A DNA stretch of 64,000 nucleotides from the NCBI GenBank assembly GCA_050288105.1, contig JBNKDE010000003.1:248001-312000 (forward strand). Direction: 5' to 3'. Below, piece after piece: positions 9,412 through 17,773 of this stretch. The notes beneath the pieces were generated by a model. That model saw only the letters and a list, made by a program, of their open reading frames with translations, was not told the origin of the DNA and made no database searches. Origin of the DNA: JACNJF01 sp050288105 (GTDB lineage Bacteria; Pseudomonadota; Gammaproteobacteria; GCA-001735895). Made by a program: the position numbers and the translations under genes. Numbering within the stretch: position 1 is the first letter of the stretch; each line of letters starts with the position of its first letter.

Positions 9412-10495
9412 AAATAATCAGAGTACACGTATTTTGGTCATTGATGATGAACCTTTTTTCCTTGAATTACTCAGTAATGCGCTTACCCCTCATTTCCAGG
9501 TCTCGCTTGCCAAAACGGGTGAACAGGGCGTTAAACTAGCCCAGGGTGCAGGGCGTCCTGACCTCATCCTGCTTGATGTCCTCATGCCTGAGATGGATGG
9601 ATATGAAACCTGTCGCCGCCTCAAGTCAAACCCCGCAACCAGTGAAATCCCGGTCATATTTCTAACCGCAAAACAGCAGACGGAAGATGAGCTAAAAGGA
9701 TTTCAGGTTGGAGCCCTGGACTATATAACGAAGCCTATAAGTATCCCTGTATTGCTGGCGCGACTTAAAACTCAATTAACCGTATCCGGCCAACGCCTGG
9801 CGCTGGAGCAACTGGTTCAGGAACGTACCGACGAGCTTGAGCGCACTAAGGACGCGATTGTTTACAGCATGGGACAAATGGCTGAAATGCGCGATAAGGA
9901 AACAGGAGATCATCTGCTTCGTACCCGCGAATACGTTGCTTTGCTGGCACAGAAAATGTCTGAACTATCTCGATACCAAAACACTCTGACCCCGCGCCTG
10001 ATTAAAGCGTTTGAACGTGCCGCACCGCTACATGATATTGGCAAAGTCGCGATACCTGATAAAATTCTGTTGAAACCGGGAAAATTAACCCCACAGGAAT
10101 GGGAGGTCATGCAAACACATGCCCTACACGGAAAATTAACTATTGAAAATGCAGAGCAAAGAATCGGAAGCACACTATTTATCAAGGTCGCCAAGGACAT
10201 TGCCTATTGCCATCACGAAAAATGGGATGGCAGTGGTTATCCGCAGGGCATTGCGGGTGAAGAGATTCCATTATCTGCCCGCCTGATGGCGCTGGCCGAT
10301 GTATATGATGCGCTCACCACCGAACGGCCGTATAAGAAAATCTTTACTCATGAGTCAGCAACTGAAACCATCACACAACAGCGAGGCAAACATTTTGATC
10401 CAGATATCATAGACTGTTTCGAACAGGTTAACGAACAGTTCAGCGCAATCTCATCAAAAAACAATGAACTTAGGCGAAAAATAAATCAGGCGTAA
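9401..10495 (+). CDS. Response regulator with HD-GYP c-di-GMP phosphodiesterase domain
   Basis: A 364-residue protein with an N-terminal receiver (acidic pair DD at 15-16, phosphoacceptor D59 in LILLDVLMPE, K111) and, after a helical linker, an HD-GYP domain. The metal motif HDIGK starts at residue 211 and the signature HHEKWDGSGYP spans 271-281, so the c-di-GMP hydrolase site looks intact. It overlaps the hybrid kinase by 11 bases, so the kinase Hpt domain very likely phosphorylates it. Expected effect: lower c-di-GMP in response to a periplasmic ligand. Confidence 0.95.
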   Translation: MNYENNQSTRILVIDDEPFFLELLSNALTPHFQVSLAKTGEQGVKLAQGAGRPDLILLDVLMPEMDGYETCRRLKSNPATSEIPVIFLTAKQQTEDELKGFQVGALDYITKPISIPVLLARLKTQLTVSGQRLALEQLVQERTDELERTKDAIVYSMGQMAEMRDKETGDHLLRTREYVALLAQKMSELSRYQNTLTPRLIKAFERAAPLHDIGKVAIPDKILLKPGKLTPQEWEVMQTHALHGKLTIENAEQRIGSTLFIKVAKDIAYCHHEKWDGSGYPQGIAGEEIPLSARLMALADVYDALTTERPYKKIFTHESATETITQQRGKHFDPDIIDCFEQVNEQFSAISSKNNELRRKINQA

Positions 10496-10533
10496 CAGCC
10501 TGCCAAAAAAGCATATAAAAAGGAGCTGTTATC

Positions 10534-10965
10534 ATGACAAATCCCTCGGACAATAAACCCACAATACTCATCGTAGACGATGAAAGTTTCTATACCGAAG
10601 TACTGGACAACCTGCTTAATCAGGAATATCAGATAGAAATCGTTCAAAATGGTGCCGACGCGCTTAGTCGCTGCGAACTCGAGCCTCGACCTGACCTGAT
10701 ATTGCTGGACATCATGATGGAAGATCTTGATGGATATGAAGTATGTAAATTACTCAAGAAAAACCCCCAAACCCAGGGTATACCCGTTATTTTCCTCACC
10801 GTACGTAGCGATGTTGACGATGAAGTACTCGGCTTCAATCTGGGTGCTGTCGACTATATCACCAAGCCGATGAGCCCACCGATAGTACGCGCCAGGGTAC
10901 GTACCCACATTGAAATCCAGCAGCTGCGCAAAAAACTTGAAAAACTGCTGGCCGAATGTAAATAA
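10534..10965 (+). CDS. Stand-alone receiver-domain response regulator
   Basis: A 143-residue single receiver domain with the acidic pocket DD (15-16), phosphoacceptor D59 (LILLDIMMEDLDG) and the K of DYITKP. A short C-terminal coiled-coil tail (residues 122-140) follows; no output domain is present. A strong AAAGGAG site precedes the ATG. It lies 38 bases after the HD-GYP gene and its receiver is similar to that protein's, which suggests duplication. It may be an alternative phosphate acceptor or sink for the upstream kinase. Confidence 0.92.
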   Translation: MTNPSDNKPTILIVDDESFYTEVLDNLLNQEYQIEIVQNGADALSRCELEPRPDLILLDIMMEDLDGYEVCKLLKKNPQTQGIPVIFLTVRSDVDDEVLGFNLGAVDYITKPMSPPIVRARVRTHIEIQQLRKKLEKLLAECK

Positions 10966-10999
10966 TCCACCACGGATAAACATACGTTTCTCGCAGTTA

Positions 11000-11027
11000 T
11001 TGACCTGAAAGCGGGCGTATTGATAAT
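11000..11027 (+). promoter_or_regulatory. Candidate promoter for the DUF3365 haem protein
   Basis: TTGACC (11000-11005), a 16-bp spacer and GATAAT (11022-11027) lie about 45 bases before the ATG of the next gene. This suggests that gene has its own promoter, separate from the two-component genes upstream. Confidence 0.5.
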
Positions 11028-11070
11028 CCGAGGCTGTTAAAAATCCATCTAAAACTTAAAGGAGAACCTG

Positions 11071-11643
11071 ATGAAACTAAAACCCTATATCCTATTACCC
11101 CTGGCGCTGAGCGCCCTGGTTTCAGCAAACAGCCTGCAGGCAGAACAGAAATCGCAGGACGAATTAAAGAAACAGGCCGTAGAACTGGTAAAAAAATTCG
11201 GCGGTACGCTGAAACCAGAACTTAAAAAAGCGCTGCAAAGCGGTGGCCCCGCACATGCGATTGGCGTCTGTTCTGAAAAAGCCCCAGCCATTGCCAAAGA
11301 CCTGCGCGATTCCAGCGGCTGGTACATCAAGCGCGTCAGCCTAAAAGCGCGCAACAGCAGCACTGCAACCCCCGATGCCTGGGAAGCACAGGTGTTAAAA
11401 CAATTTGATGAGCGTCAGGCCAACGGAGAATCCGCCCGCAATATGGCCTACTCAGAAGTAGTTGACGGAAAATTCCGCTTCATGAAGGCACAGGGAGTCG
11501 CCGAGGTATGCCTGAACTGCCATGGCGCTGATGTTAAACCCGAAGTGGAAGCCGTATTGAAACAGAAATATCCTGATGATATGGCTAGAGGTTACACACT
11601 AGGTCAGATTCGTGGCGCCTTTAGTCTTGCCAAAGATATGTAA
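11071..11643 (+). CDS. DUF3365 (Tll0287-like) periplasmic c-type haem protein
   Basis: A 190-residue exported protein (signal peptide to about residue 24). It carries the haem site C147-L-N-C150-H151 and the DUF3365 features SGWYIKRVSLKARN and AYSEVVDGKFRFMKA. In this family a haem is covalently bound in a PAS-like fold, usually as a redox or gas sensor. It is monocistronic by its promoter and terminator but sits directly behind the kinase cluster, so it may feed that system a redox signal; this is inference. A strong AAAGGAG ribosome site is present. Confidence 0.88.
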   Translation: MKLKPYILLPLALSALVSANSLQAEQKSQDELKKQAVELVKKFGGTLKPELKKALQSGGPAHAIGVCSEKAPAIAKDLRDSSGWYIKRVSLKARNSSTATPDAWEAQVLKQFDERQANGESARNMAYSEVVDGKFRFMKAQGVAEVCLNCHGADVKPEVEAVLKQKYPDDMARGYTLGQIRGAFSLAKDM

Positions 11644-11655
11644 CATTTAACTTAA

Positions 11656-11693
11656 AACCTGCACCGGGAAGTAACCCGGTTGCAGGTTTTTTT
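11656..11693 (+). terminator. Intrinsic terminator after DUF3365 gene
   Basis: AACCTGCA-CCGGG pairs with CCCGG-TTGCAGGTT (one bulge) around a short AAGTAA loop and is followed by seven T. It begins 12 bases after the stop codon. Confidence 0.9.
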
Positions 11694-11728
11694 GCTAACG
11701 CCTGCGGCTCGCAGCTGAAAAGTCTTCG

Positions 11729-12046
11729 TTGTGCTGCAATAATGTTTTGCCGTCCGATAAAGTTTCCCGCAGAAAACGATGCCCCCTATATTCTGCCGTC
11801 AAGGCTGGATTACATAACTTTATCCAGTCAGTGAGATTTCAGGCACAGCAGGATCGCATGCGGGTCGTTGAAGTCTTTCCCGAAGTTGTTGACACGGCAC
11901 TGATCAGTCAACTCGAAAACAACAAGCTGGAAATCAATTTTGGGTGGACCAAAATTCTCAGCCTTCTCAATCGATTTTCTCCAGGCCTTGCTTTAAAAAT
12001 TATAAATAAAGCTGGCACCATGGATAACAGAATCGATGCTAGATAA
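11729..12046 (+). pseudogene. Decayed short-chain dehydrogenase fragment
   Basis: The open frame has an SDR C-terminal half: the YxxxK catalytic pair in LYSAVKAGLHNFIQSVRFQ, then VRVVEVFPEVVDTAL-like sequence (RMRVVEVFPEVVDTALI). The Rossmann half, with its GxxxGxG motif and catalytic Ser, is absent, and the stretch before the match is unrelated low-quality coding sequence. The tail after residue 65 does not match the family end either. This is best read as a remnant of an SDR gene of the DltE/YbbO kind. Confidence 0.7.
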
Positions 12047-12141
12047 GGCCACTAGTGGCAGACCGACCTGATTGCCAACAAGGACTTTTCATCACCTGCT
12101 AAACAGGTAGATAATAAGGACAGATAAATCTGGAGATGAAT

Positions 12142-12549
12142 ATGGCTGGATATTCAAATACCCCATTGCTCAAAAAACTCGGTATAAAACCGGGATTCAG
12201 GGTGTATTTAAAAAACCCGCCGCAAGGATACCTGGATTTACTCAAGCCCTTGCCCGATGGCATTACGCTATTGAAAAGAGCCTCAAAAGATATTGACGTC
12301 ATCCATTTATTTAGCAAAAGTCGGCAGGAACTGGAAAACCTGCTGAAATCATCGATGACAAGAATCAGGCAAAACGGCATGATCTGGGTCTCCTGGCCAA
12401 AGAAATCATCGAAGGTCAGTACCGATATCACCGAAGACGTGATACGCGATATCGCACTACCTATGCATCTGGTCGACATCAAAGTTTGCGCGGTCGACGA
12501 GGTATGGTCTGGTTTAAAGCTAGTGATACGTAAAGAATATCGTCAGTGA
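12142..12549 (+). CDS. DUF3052 family protein
   Basis: About 135 residues. The opening MAGYSNTPLLKKLGIKPGFRV and the later GMIWVSWPKKSSKV are typical of DUF3052, a small cytoplasmic family of unknown function that resembles a truncated Rossmann-like fold. I chose the second ATG (12142): GGAG at 12132-12135 is correctly spaced from it but runs directly into the first ATG (12136). Confidence 0.85.
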   Translation: MAGYSNTPLLKKLGIKPGFRVYLKNPPQGYLDLLKPLPDGITLLKRASKDIDVIHLFSKSRQELENLLKSSMTRIRQNGMIWVSWPKKSSKVSTDITEDVIRDIALPMHLVDIKVCAVDEVWSGLKLVIRKEYRQ

Positions 12550-12631
12550 TGCGCATCAAATCAAGAAATCCAGTCAGTTATTTCACGCTAGACGCTAAAT
12601 CGCGATTACTTAAACTCATCGAGTAAATTCT

Positions 12632-13147
12632 ATGAACCAAAACCTGCAAAACATTCGTAAGATCAGTAATCGACTGGCGATTGCACTGGTTAGCCTGATT
12701 ATCCTGATCTTTATGGGCGGTTTACTCGCCTATAGCACCGATGTCATCACCGCACCTATGGCGGCATTCTCAGCCGGCATTATTGGCGGCTTTGTCGGGC
12801 TACAACGGCGCTTAAAAACCATGTCGCAGGAAGACCTGGAGTTGCTCGCCAACTCCTGGGTTTATGTCTGTCTCTCTCCCGTGGTAGGTGGGGTACTGGC
12901 TGTCGTGCTGTATGTGCTGTTTATCTCCACTCTGGTAAGCGGCGACCTGTTCCCACATTTTGAAGCGATTGAACCTGAACCAGGCACAGCTAAGGGTAAA
13001 GGATTCGCCGCAATATTTGATGTCCAGGGCGATACGGTTGATTATGCAAAAATGATGTTCTGGTCTTTTGTGGGAGGATTTTCAGAACGTTTCGTGACTG
13101 ACATCATCAGCAAGTTTGACAGTAATAACGAGAACAATGGGCAGTAA
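12632..13147 (+). CDS. Small integral membrane protein, unknown function
   Basis: A 171-residue protein with three clear membrane segments (about 14-34, 37-55 and 75-100) and a probable fourth near KMMFWSFVGGFSERF (139-153). The end is polar. The FWSFVGGFSERFVTDII block looks like a conserved re-entrant or membrane-edge motif. I do not recognise a characterised family. It stands alone between the DUF3052 gene and the terminator of the opposing formaldehyde operon. Confidence 0.65.
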   Translation: MNQNLQNIRKISNRLAIALVSLIILIFMGGLLAYSTDVITAPMAAFSAGIIGGFVGLQRRLKTMSQEDLELLANSWVYVCLSPVVGGVLAVVLYVLFISTLVSGDLFPHFEAIEPEPGTAKGKGFAAIFDVQGDTVDYAKMMFWSFVGGFSERFVTDIISKFDSNNENNGQ

Positions 13148-13171
13148 GCTGATGACGCTTTGCATTCGCGT

Positions 13172-13202
13172 AAAAAAGAGCAGCCGGTTGAGGGCCGGCT
13201 GC
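13172..13202 (-). terminator. Terminator of the mtoX-frmB operon
   Basis: On the minus strand GCAGCCGG and CCGGCTGC form an 8-bp GC-rich stem around a short loop, followed by CTCTTTTTTA. It lies about 35 bases after the frmB stop. Confidence 0.85.
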
Positions 13203-13237
13203 AAGATGAGGAGATAGTCTCTTCGCGAATAGAAAAG

Positions 13238-14086
13238 CTACCTCTGTGACAAAGCTTTTGCATGGTAGGCGATATGCTCACCGATAAAGCTGGCAATGAA
13301 ATGATAACTATGGTCATACCCCTCCTGCATGCGCAGCGTGATAGGGAAATCAGCCGCTTCGCAGGCATCGGCCAGTGCTTTGGGATACAGCTGGTCGGGC
13401 AGAAATTCATCCGCGCTGCCCTGGTCAATCAGCAGTGGGATTTTAGCCGCGCCATTGCTTACCAGTTCAGTGGCATCGTAGGCTTTCCAGCTTTGCTGAT
13501 CATCCCCCAGATAGGCACTAAAACAGCCTTCGCCCCAACCACAGATCGTCGGATGACAAATCGGTGCGAATGCAGAAACCGAGCGGTACGCGCCCTCTTC
13601 CTTCAGCGCACAGATTAGCGCACCATGCCCACCCATCGAATGCCCACTGATTGATTTCACACCGGGTATCAATGGCAGTTCTGCTTCCAGTAAGGCAGGT
13701 AATTCCTTAGTCACGTAGTCGTACATGTGATAGTGCTCGGCCCAGGGTTGCTGGGTCGCGTTGACGTAAAAGCCCGCGCCTTTACCCAGATCATAACGCT
13801 CTGCTTCATCCGGCACATCATCCCCGCGCGGGCTGGTATCCGGCATCACCAGTGCGATACCGTGCTCTGCCGCGTAGCGTTGCGCACCCGCTTTGGTGCG
13901 TACGTTATCATCGGTGCAGGTCAGACCGGACAGCCAGTACAACGCTGGCACCTTTTGCTCGGCCGCCAATGGTGGCAAATAAACCGATAACGTCATTTGG
14001 CAGTGACAGCTTTGCGATGCATGCTGGTATCGATTCAGGTATCCACCACATTCCTTGATGGATTCAATTTGTGTCAGTTTTTGCAT
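13238..14086 (-). CDS. frmB: S-formylglutathione hydrolase
   Basis: An alpha/beta-hydrolase (esterase D family) of about 282 residues that hydrolyses S-formylglutathione to formate and glutathione. The nucleophile is Ser in SGHSMGGHGAL (near residue 150), the acid is in LIDQGSADEFL and the His in GYDHSYHFIASF. The oxyanion region YWLSGLTCTDDN is typical. The ATG at 14086 is preferred over a TTG one codon earlier. It is the last gene of the methanethiol operon, 13 bases after frmA, and completes formaldehyde detoxification. Confidence 0.95.
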   Translation of the reverse strand: MQKLTQIESIKECGGYLNRYQHASQSCHCQMTLSVYLPPLAAEQKVPALYWLSGLTCTDDNVRTKAGAQRYAAEHGIALVMPDTSPRGDDVPDEAERYDLGKGAGFYVNATQQPWAEHYHMYDYVTKELPALLEAELPLIPGVKSISGHSMGGHGALICALKEEGAYRSVSAFAPICHPTICGWGEGCFSAYLGDDQQSWKAYDATELVSNGAAKIPLLIDQGSADEFLPDQLYPKALADACEAADFPITLRMQEGYDHSYHFIASFIGEHIAYHAKALSQR

Positions 14087-14099
14087 CAATCCACAGCCT

Positions 14100-15209
14100 C
14101 TAGAAGATAATGACCGAACGAATGCTTTTGCCTTCGTGCATCAGATCGAAAGCGGTATTGATCTCTTCCAGCGGCATGGTGTGCGTTACCAGTGAATCCA
14201 GTTCGATCTGTCCATTCATATAGCGATCTACATAGCCCGGCAATTCGGTTCTACCTTTGACGCCACCGAATGCGGTTCCTTTCCAGGTACGGCCAACCAC
14301 CAGATTAAATGGTCGTGTTGAGATTTCCTGACCGGCACCGGCGACCCCAATTACGGTAGATACACCCCAGCCCATGTGGGTACATTCGAGAGCGTCACGC
14401 ATCACGTGGGTATTTCCGATACATTCAAAGGAATAATCCGGACCACCATTGTAGGTATCCTGCATATACTCAACAAAAGAACCGTTGATATCTTTTGGAT
14501 TTACGAAATCGGTGGCACCCAGCTGTTTGGCGAATTCAAATTTATCAGGATTGATATCTATCGCGATGATACGCCCTGCGTTTGCCATCACTGCACCCTG
14601 AATACAGGACAGCCCTATACCACCCAGGCCAAATACCGCAACAGTAGAACCGGCTTCTACCTTGGCTGTGTTGAGTACAGCACCAATACCCGTCGTTACA
14701 CCACAACCCAGCAGGCAAACCTTATCCAGCGGCGCTTCCTTGTTGATTTTGGCCAATGCGATTTCAGGTACCACGGTATATTCAGAGAAGGTTGAACAGC
14801 CCATATAGTGGTAAATAGGCGAGCCGTTGTGAGAGAAGCGACGTGTTTTATCCGGCATATATCCGGTCCATACGGTTTCCGCAATGGACTGACACAGATT
14901 GGTCTTGGTGGACTGGCAGTATTCACATTCACCACATTCCGGTATGTACAGTGGGATCACATGATCACCGGGTTTCAAGTTCTTAACGCCGGGTCCACAC
15001 TCAACCACTTCACAGCCACCTTCATGTCCTAGCACGCAGGGGAATGCACCCTCTGGATCATCACCAGACAGGGTAAATGCGTCGGTATGGCAAACTCCTG
15101 ATGCAATGACTTTTAATAAAACCTCACCCTCACGTGGTCCCTCAACGTCAATCATTTCGATGGATAGTGGTTTTTTCGGTTCCCAGGCAACCGCTGCTTT
15201 TGCTTTCAT
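14100..15209 (-). CDS. frmA: S-(hydroxymethyl)glutathione dehydrogenase (class III ADH)
   Basis: A 369-residue zinc alcohol dehydrogenase that oxidises the formaldehyde-glutathione adduct with NAD+. Catalytic zinc ligands are C40 with H41 (GVCHTDAF), the His of GHEGG, and a later Cys (GCGVTTG); the structural zinc site is CGECEYCQSTKTNLC. The NAD site is FGLGGIGLSCIQG. GGAAAG precedes the ATG. Its start overlaps the SCO gene stop by 4 bp, so it belongs to the mtoX operon. The formaldehyde source is presumably methanethiol oxidation. Confidence 0.97.
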   Translation of the reverse strand: MKAKAAVAWEPKKPLSIEMIDVEGPREGEVLLKVIASGVCHTDAFTLSGDDPEGAFPCVLGHEGGCEVVECGPGVKNLKPGDHVIPLYIPECGECEYCQSTKTNLCQSIAETVWTGYMPDKTRRFSHNGSPIYHYMGCSTFSEYTVVPEIALAKINKEAPLDKVCLLGCGVTTGIGAVLNTAKVEAGSTVAVFGLGGIGLSCIQGAVMANAGRIIAIDINPDKFEFAKQLGATDFVNPKDINGSFVEYMQDTYNGGPDYSFECIGNTHVMRDALECTHMGWGVSTVIGVAGAGQEISTRPFNLVVGRTWKGTAFGGVKGRTELPGYVDRYMNGQIELDSLVTHTMPLEEINTAFDLMHEGKSIRSVIIF

Positions 15210-15799
15210 TTACTTTCCTCTTTAGAGTTGTTACGATTTTCCAATAGTCTTTCGACTACCTTAATGACATGATCTGTACTCATTCCAAAAGGTACCAGAG
15301 TATCAATAACACCCTGTTGATTGAGTACAAATAATTGGCTTGAGTGTTCAACGGATACACTACCATCGTTTGAACGCTCGATCTGGTAATTGGCATGGAA
15401 GCGATGCACGATATCATCGATACCTTCCCTGCTCCCCGTGATACCGGTAATATCGGCATCAAAATATTTCAGATAACTGCGCAGTACCTGTGGCGTGTCG
15501 CGTTCGGGATCGACACTTACAAACACGGCTTTGAGCGGATAATCCTGTGCGCTTAAAGATTTTAACACCCGCGCCATGACACTAACTTCCATAGGACAGA
15601 CATCTGGACAGGAGGTATACCCAAACGCCAGCAGTACGACCTTACCCTGCAATTGCTGGATCTTAAAAGGCTGCCCCATCTGGTCGATCAATGATAACTT
15701 GCCTGACGACTGCATACTGGATAAACCCAGGCTGCTGAAACTGGCAAGAAACATGATCAATATCAGGTATTTAAGCGTTCGCTTCATCAACAACCTCAT
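15206..15799 (-). CDS. SCO1/SenC copper chaperone family protein
   Basis: A 197-residue protein with an N-terminal signal or anchor (YLILIMFLASFSSLGL) and a thioredoxin-like SCO domain. The copper site is the CPDVC (CX3C) in GYTSCPDVCPMEV together with a distal His (SVEHSSQLFVL). VFVSVDPERDTP is the family signature. SCO proteins deliver copper, or act as thiol reductants, in the periplasm. MtoX-type enzymes need copper, so this gene probably helps mature MtoX. A second ATG at 15787 has a better ribosome site (GAGG) and may be the true start. Confidence 0.92.
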   Translation of the reverse strand: MRLLMKRTLKYLILIMFLASFSSLGLSSMQSSGKLSLIDQMGQPFKIQQLQGKVVLLAFGYTSCPDVCPMEVSVMARVLKSLSAQDYPLKAVFVSVDPERDTPQVLRSYLKYFDADITGITGSREGIDDIVHRFHANYQIERSNDGSVSVEHSSQLFVLNQQGVIDTLVPFGMSTDHVIKVVERLLENRNNSKEESK

Positions 15800-17703
15800 C
15801 GATCCTGATGCGATATATCGCCTACAGGTGCCGCAAAAGCATCACCTATCAGTTGTTTCACATTACTACCGGTCAGCGATTTGAGAAACTCAACCAGGTC
15901 CTGCTTTTCCTGCTCGGTCAGATGCAGTGGCCTGATACGTGGGTCAAGCAATGAATTTTTAATTCCCCCCTTATCATAGAACTCGACCACATTATTTAAC
16001 GAGTCGATCGAACCATCATGCATATAGGGCGCCGTTAACGCTATATTTCTCAGCGTTGGGGTTTTATAGCGCCAGCGATGCGCAGGATCCTCTGTCACTT
16101 CGTACTGCCCGACATCCGATGCCACGCTACCCGCTACGGGCTTGATCAAACGGGTTTCAATATCGGCATAAATACCCGGTGCCAGTTGTATTTTCTGTGT
16201 CTCGGGTTCAACACCCATCGATTTTCGGTAGCCGATACCGGTGTTATGTAACTGGTTATCCATCAATAATGCATAAGATTCATTGATCAAATGACAACTA
16301 CTACAGGCGGCTTTACCGGCGAACAAATTATATCCCCGCTTTGCGGATTCTGATAAAGCACTTTCCTGGTTGCCATAAAACCATCGATCAAAACTGGAAT
16401 CAGCAGAAAGCAGGGTGCGCTGATAACTGGCTAGCGCTTCACCTAATGTCTGCATTGACACCTTTTTTCCATCAAAGGCCTGTTCAAACAATCCCTGATA
16501 GTCCGCCAACCCTGCAACCTTTTTCAGTACTGATCCCACAGAGGGGTTTCCCATCTCATTTTTCGCCAGCAGTGGTCCCCACACCTGCTGTTCCAGATTG
16601 AACTCGCGCCCATCATGAAACAGGATGTCGGCATACGCAACATTATAAATGGTTGGGCTATTGCGTCTTACAGAGCGCCCCTCTATCCCGACTGCTGTCT
16701 GTAATTCATTACTGGTAAACCCCTGATCTGGAATATGGCACATGGCACAGGAAAAGGTGTCATTCAGTGATAGGCGTCGATCAAAAAATAGCTTTCTACC
16801 CAGTGCAATCTTTTCCCGCGTTAACGGATTGTCGGCTGGCTGCGGCAGTTCAGGTAAGCCTAGTGGGGGATTCTCGGCGATCGCCATTAAATCGAGCGCC
16901 TCGCCTGCCTGTAGCTCAATAGAGCGACTGCGAGTTTGGTAATCCAGCGACTCATAGCCTGTTTTATCATCACCTGGACCGACATTGTCAAGCGAAGCCA
17001 GTGTTATCGGTGTAGATCCGGCTGTAGACTGTTGCTGGATCAGAGTCTTCACGTCATTGATCAAAAGATCCTTGTGCAAAAAGGCGACACTATAGATGTT
17101 GCGAATGTTCAGTGCTGGATCGATAAGAAAAACGCGCAGAATATGCGAATAGCGCTGCTGTTTTTTATCCAGGCTGTATTCGCGTTGAATATCCTGTCCG
17201 TAGTCCTTCAGAATCGGTTTTAAGCTGTCTACCGAAGATGTAGAAATAAAGTCCCACTCTCCCCGATTACCGGAATATTTAAAATTGTTCGCATAAAGTC
17301 TGAGCACCTCAGCGGTGTCGTACTCCGGATCAAAACTGAGGCTAACCAGCTTTAACTGACTGGCCAGCTCTGGCTCCTTATTCATCAGAGCCTTGATCTG
17401 CGAAAACACATGAGCACTTAACGGACAGCCGTTGACATCATCACAACGGCTATACATAAACGAGAGTAGTACATACTTGCCATCAAACAACTGGTGCAGG
17501 GAAACCTGCTGCCCCTGGTCATTCATCACCAGTCCATCCGCAGCCTTACCCAATGGGGGGAGCTGATAGCTGCCCACCGCCGGCAATGGGTAGGAGAGTT
17601 CACCATAACCCAGCGCATACTCAATATCCGCTCTGCATACTGACGTATAGATCAGCAGCCACAGGATACCCAGCATTTTTAACCGTGAATTCGATAAATG
17701 CAT
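15796..17703 (-). CDS. SCO-like domain fused to MauG/di-haem cytochrome c peroxidase
   Basis: A 635-residue exported fusion. Residues about 30-235 form a SCO-like thioredoxin domain (LLSFMYSRCDDVNGCPLS, distal His in RYSHILRVFLID), but its Cys pair is CX5C rather than the usual CX3C. Residues about 270-620 form a di-haem MauG/CcpA domain, with haem sites CAMCH (FSCAMCHIPDQGFTS) and CSSCH (ACSSCHLINES) and the C-terminal segment TPTLRNIALTAPYMHDGS. MauG-like enzymes make post-translational modifications or reduce peroxide. Methanethiol oxidase loci are known to carry separate SCO and mauG-like genes; here the two are joined. Roles in MtoX maturation or removal of product H2O2 are inference. 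Confidence 0.92.
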   Translation of the reverse strand: MHLSNSRLKMLGILWLLIYTSVCRADIEYALGYGELSYPLPAVGSYQLPPLGKAADGLVMNDQGQQVSLHQLFDGKYVLLSFMYSRCDDVNGCPLSAHVFSQIKALMNKEPELASQLKLVSLSFDPEYDTAEVLRLYANNFKYSGNRGEWDFISTSSVDSLKPILKDYGQDIQREYSLDKKQQRYSHILRVFLIDPALNIRNIYSVAFLHKDLLINDVKTLIQQQSTAGSTPITLASLDNVGPGDDKTGYESLDYQTRSRSIELQAGEALDLMAIAENPPLGLPELPQPADNPLTREKIALGRKLFFDRRLSLNDTFSCAMCHIPDQGFTSNELQTAVGIEGRSVRRNSPTIYNVAYADILFHDGREFNLEQQVWGPLLAKNEMGNPSVGSVLKKVAGLADYQGLFEQAFDGKKVSMQTLGEALASYQRTLLSADSSFDRWFYGNQESALSESAKRGYNLFAGKAACSSCHLINESYALLMDNQLHNTGIGYRKSMGVEPETQKIQLAPGIYADIETRLIKPVAGSVASDVGQYEVTEDPAHRWRYKTPTLRNIALTAPYMHDGSIDSLNNVVEFYDKGGIKNSLLDPRIRPLHLTEQEKQDLVEFLKSLTGSNVKQLIGDAFAAPVGDISHQDR

Positions 17704-17725
17704 AAAAACTTCAGCGTTGTGTACA

Positions 17726-17758
17726 GCAGGACATTACCGCTTCAGGGTAATGCCCTGC
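17726..17758 (-). other. Intercistronic hairpin after mtoX
   Basis: GCAGG-A-CATTACC pairs with GGTAATG-C-CCTGC (12 of 13 positions) around a 7-base loop in the 70-bp gap between mtoX and the SCO-MauG gene. No T-run follows on the minus strand, so it is unlikely to be a full terminator. It may protect the mtoX mRNA end or reduce downstream expression. Confidence 0.6.
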
Positions 17759-17773
17759 CATGCAAAGCTTGTG

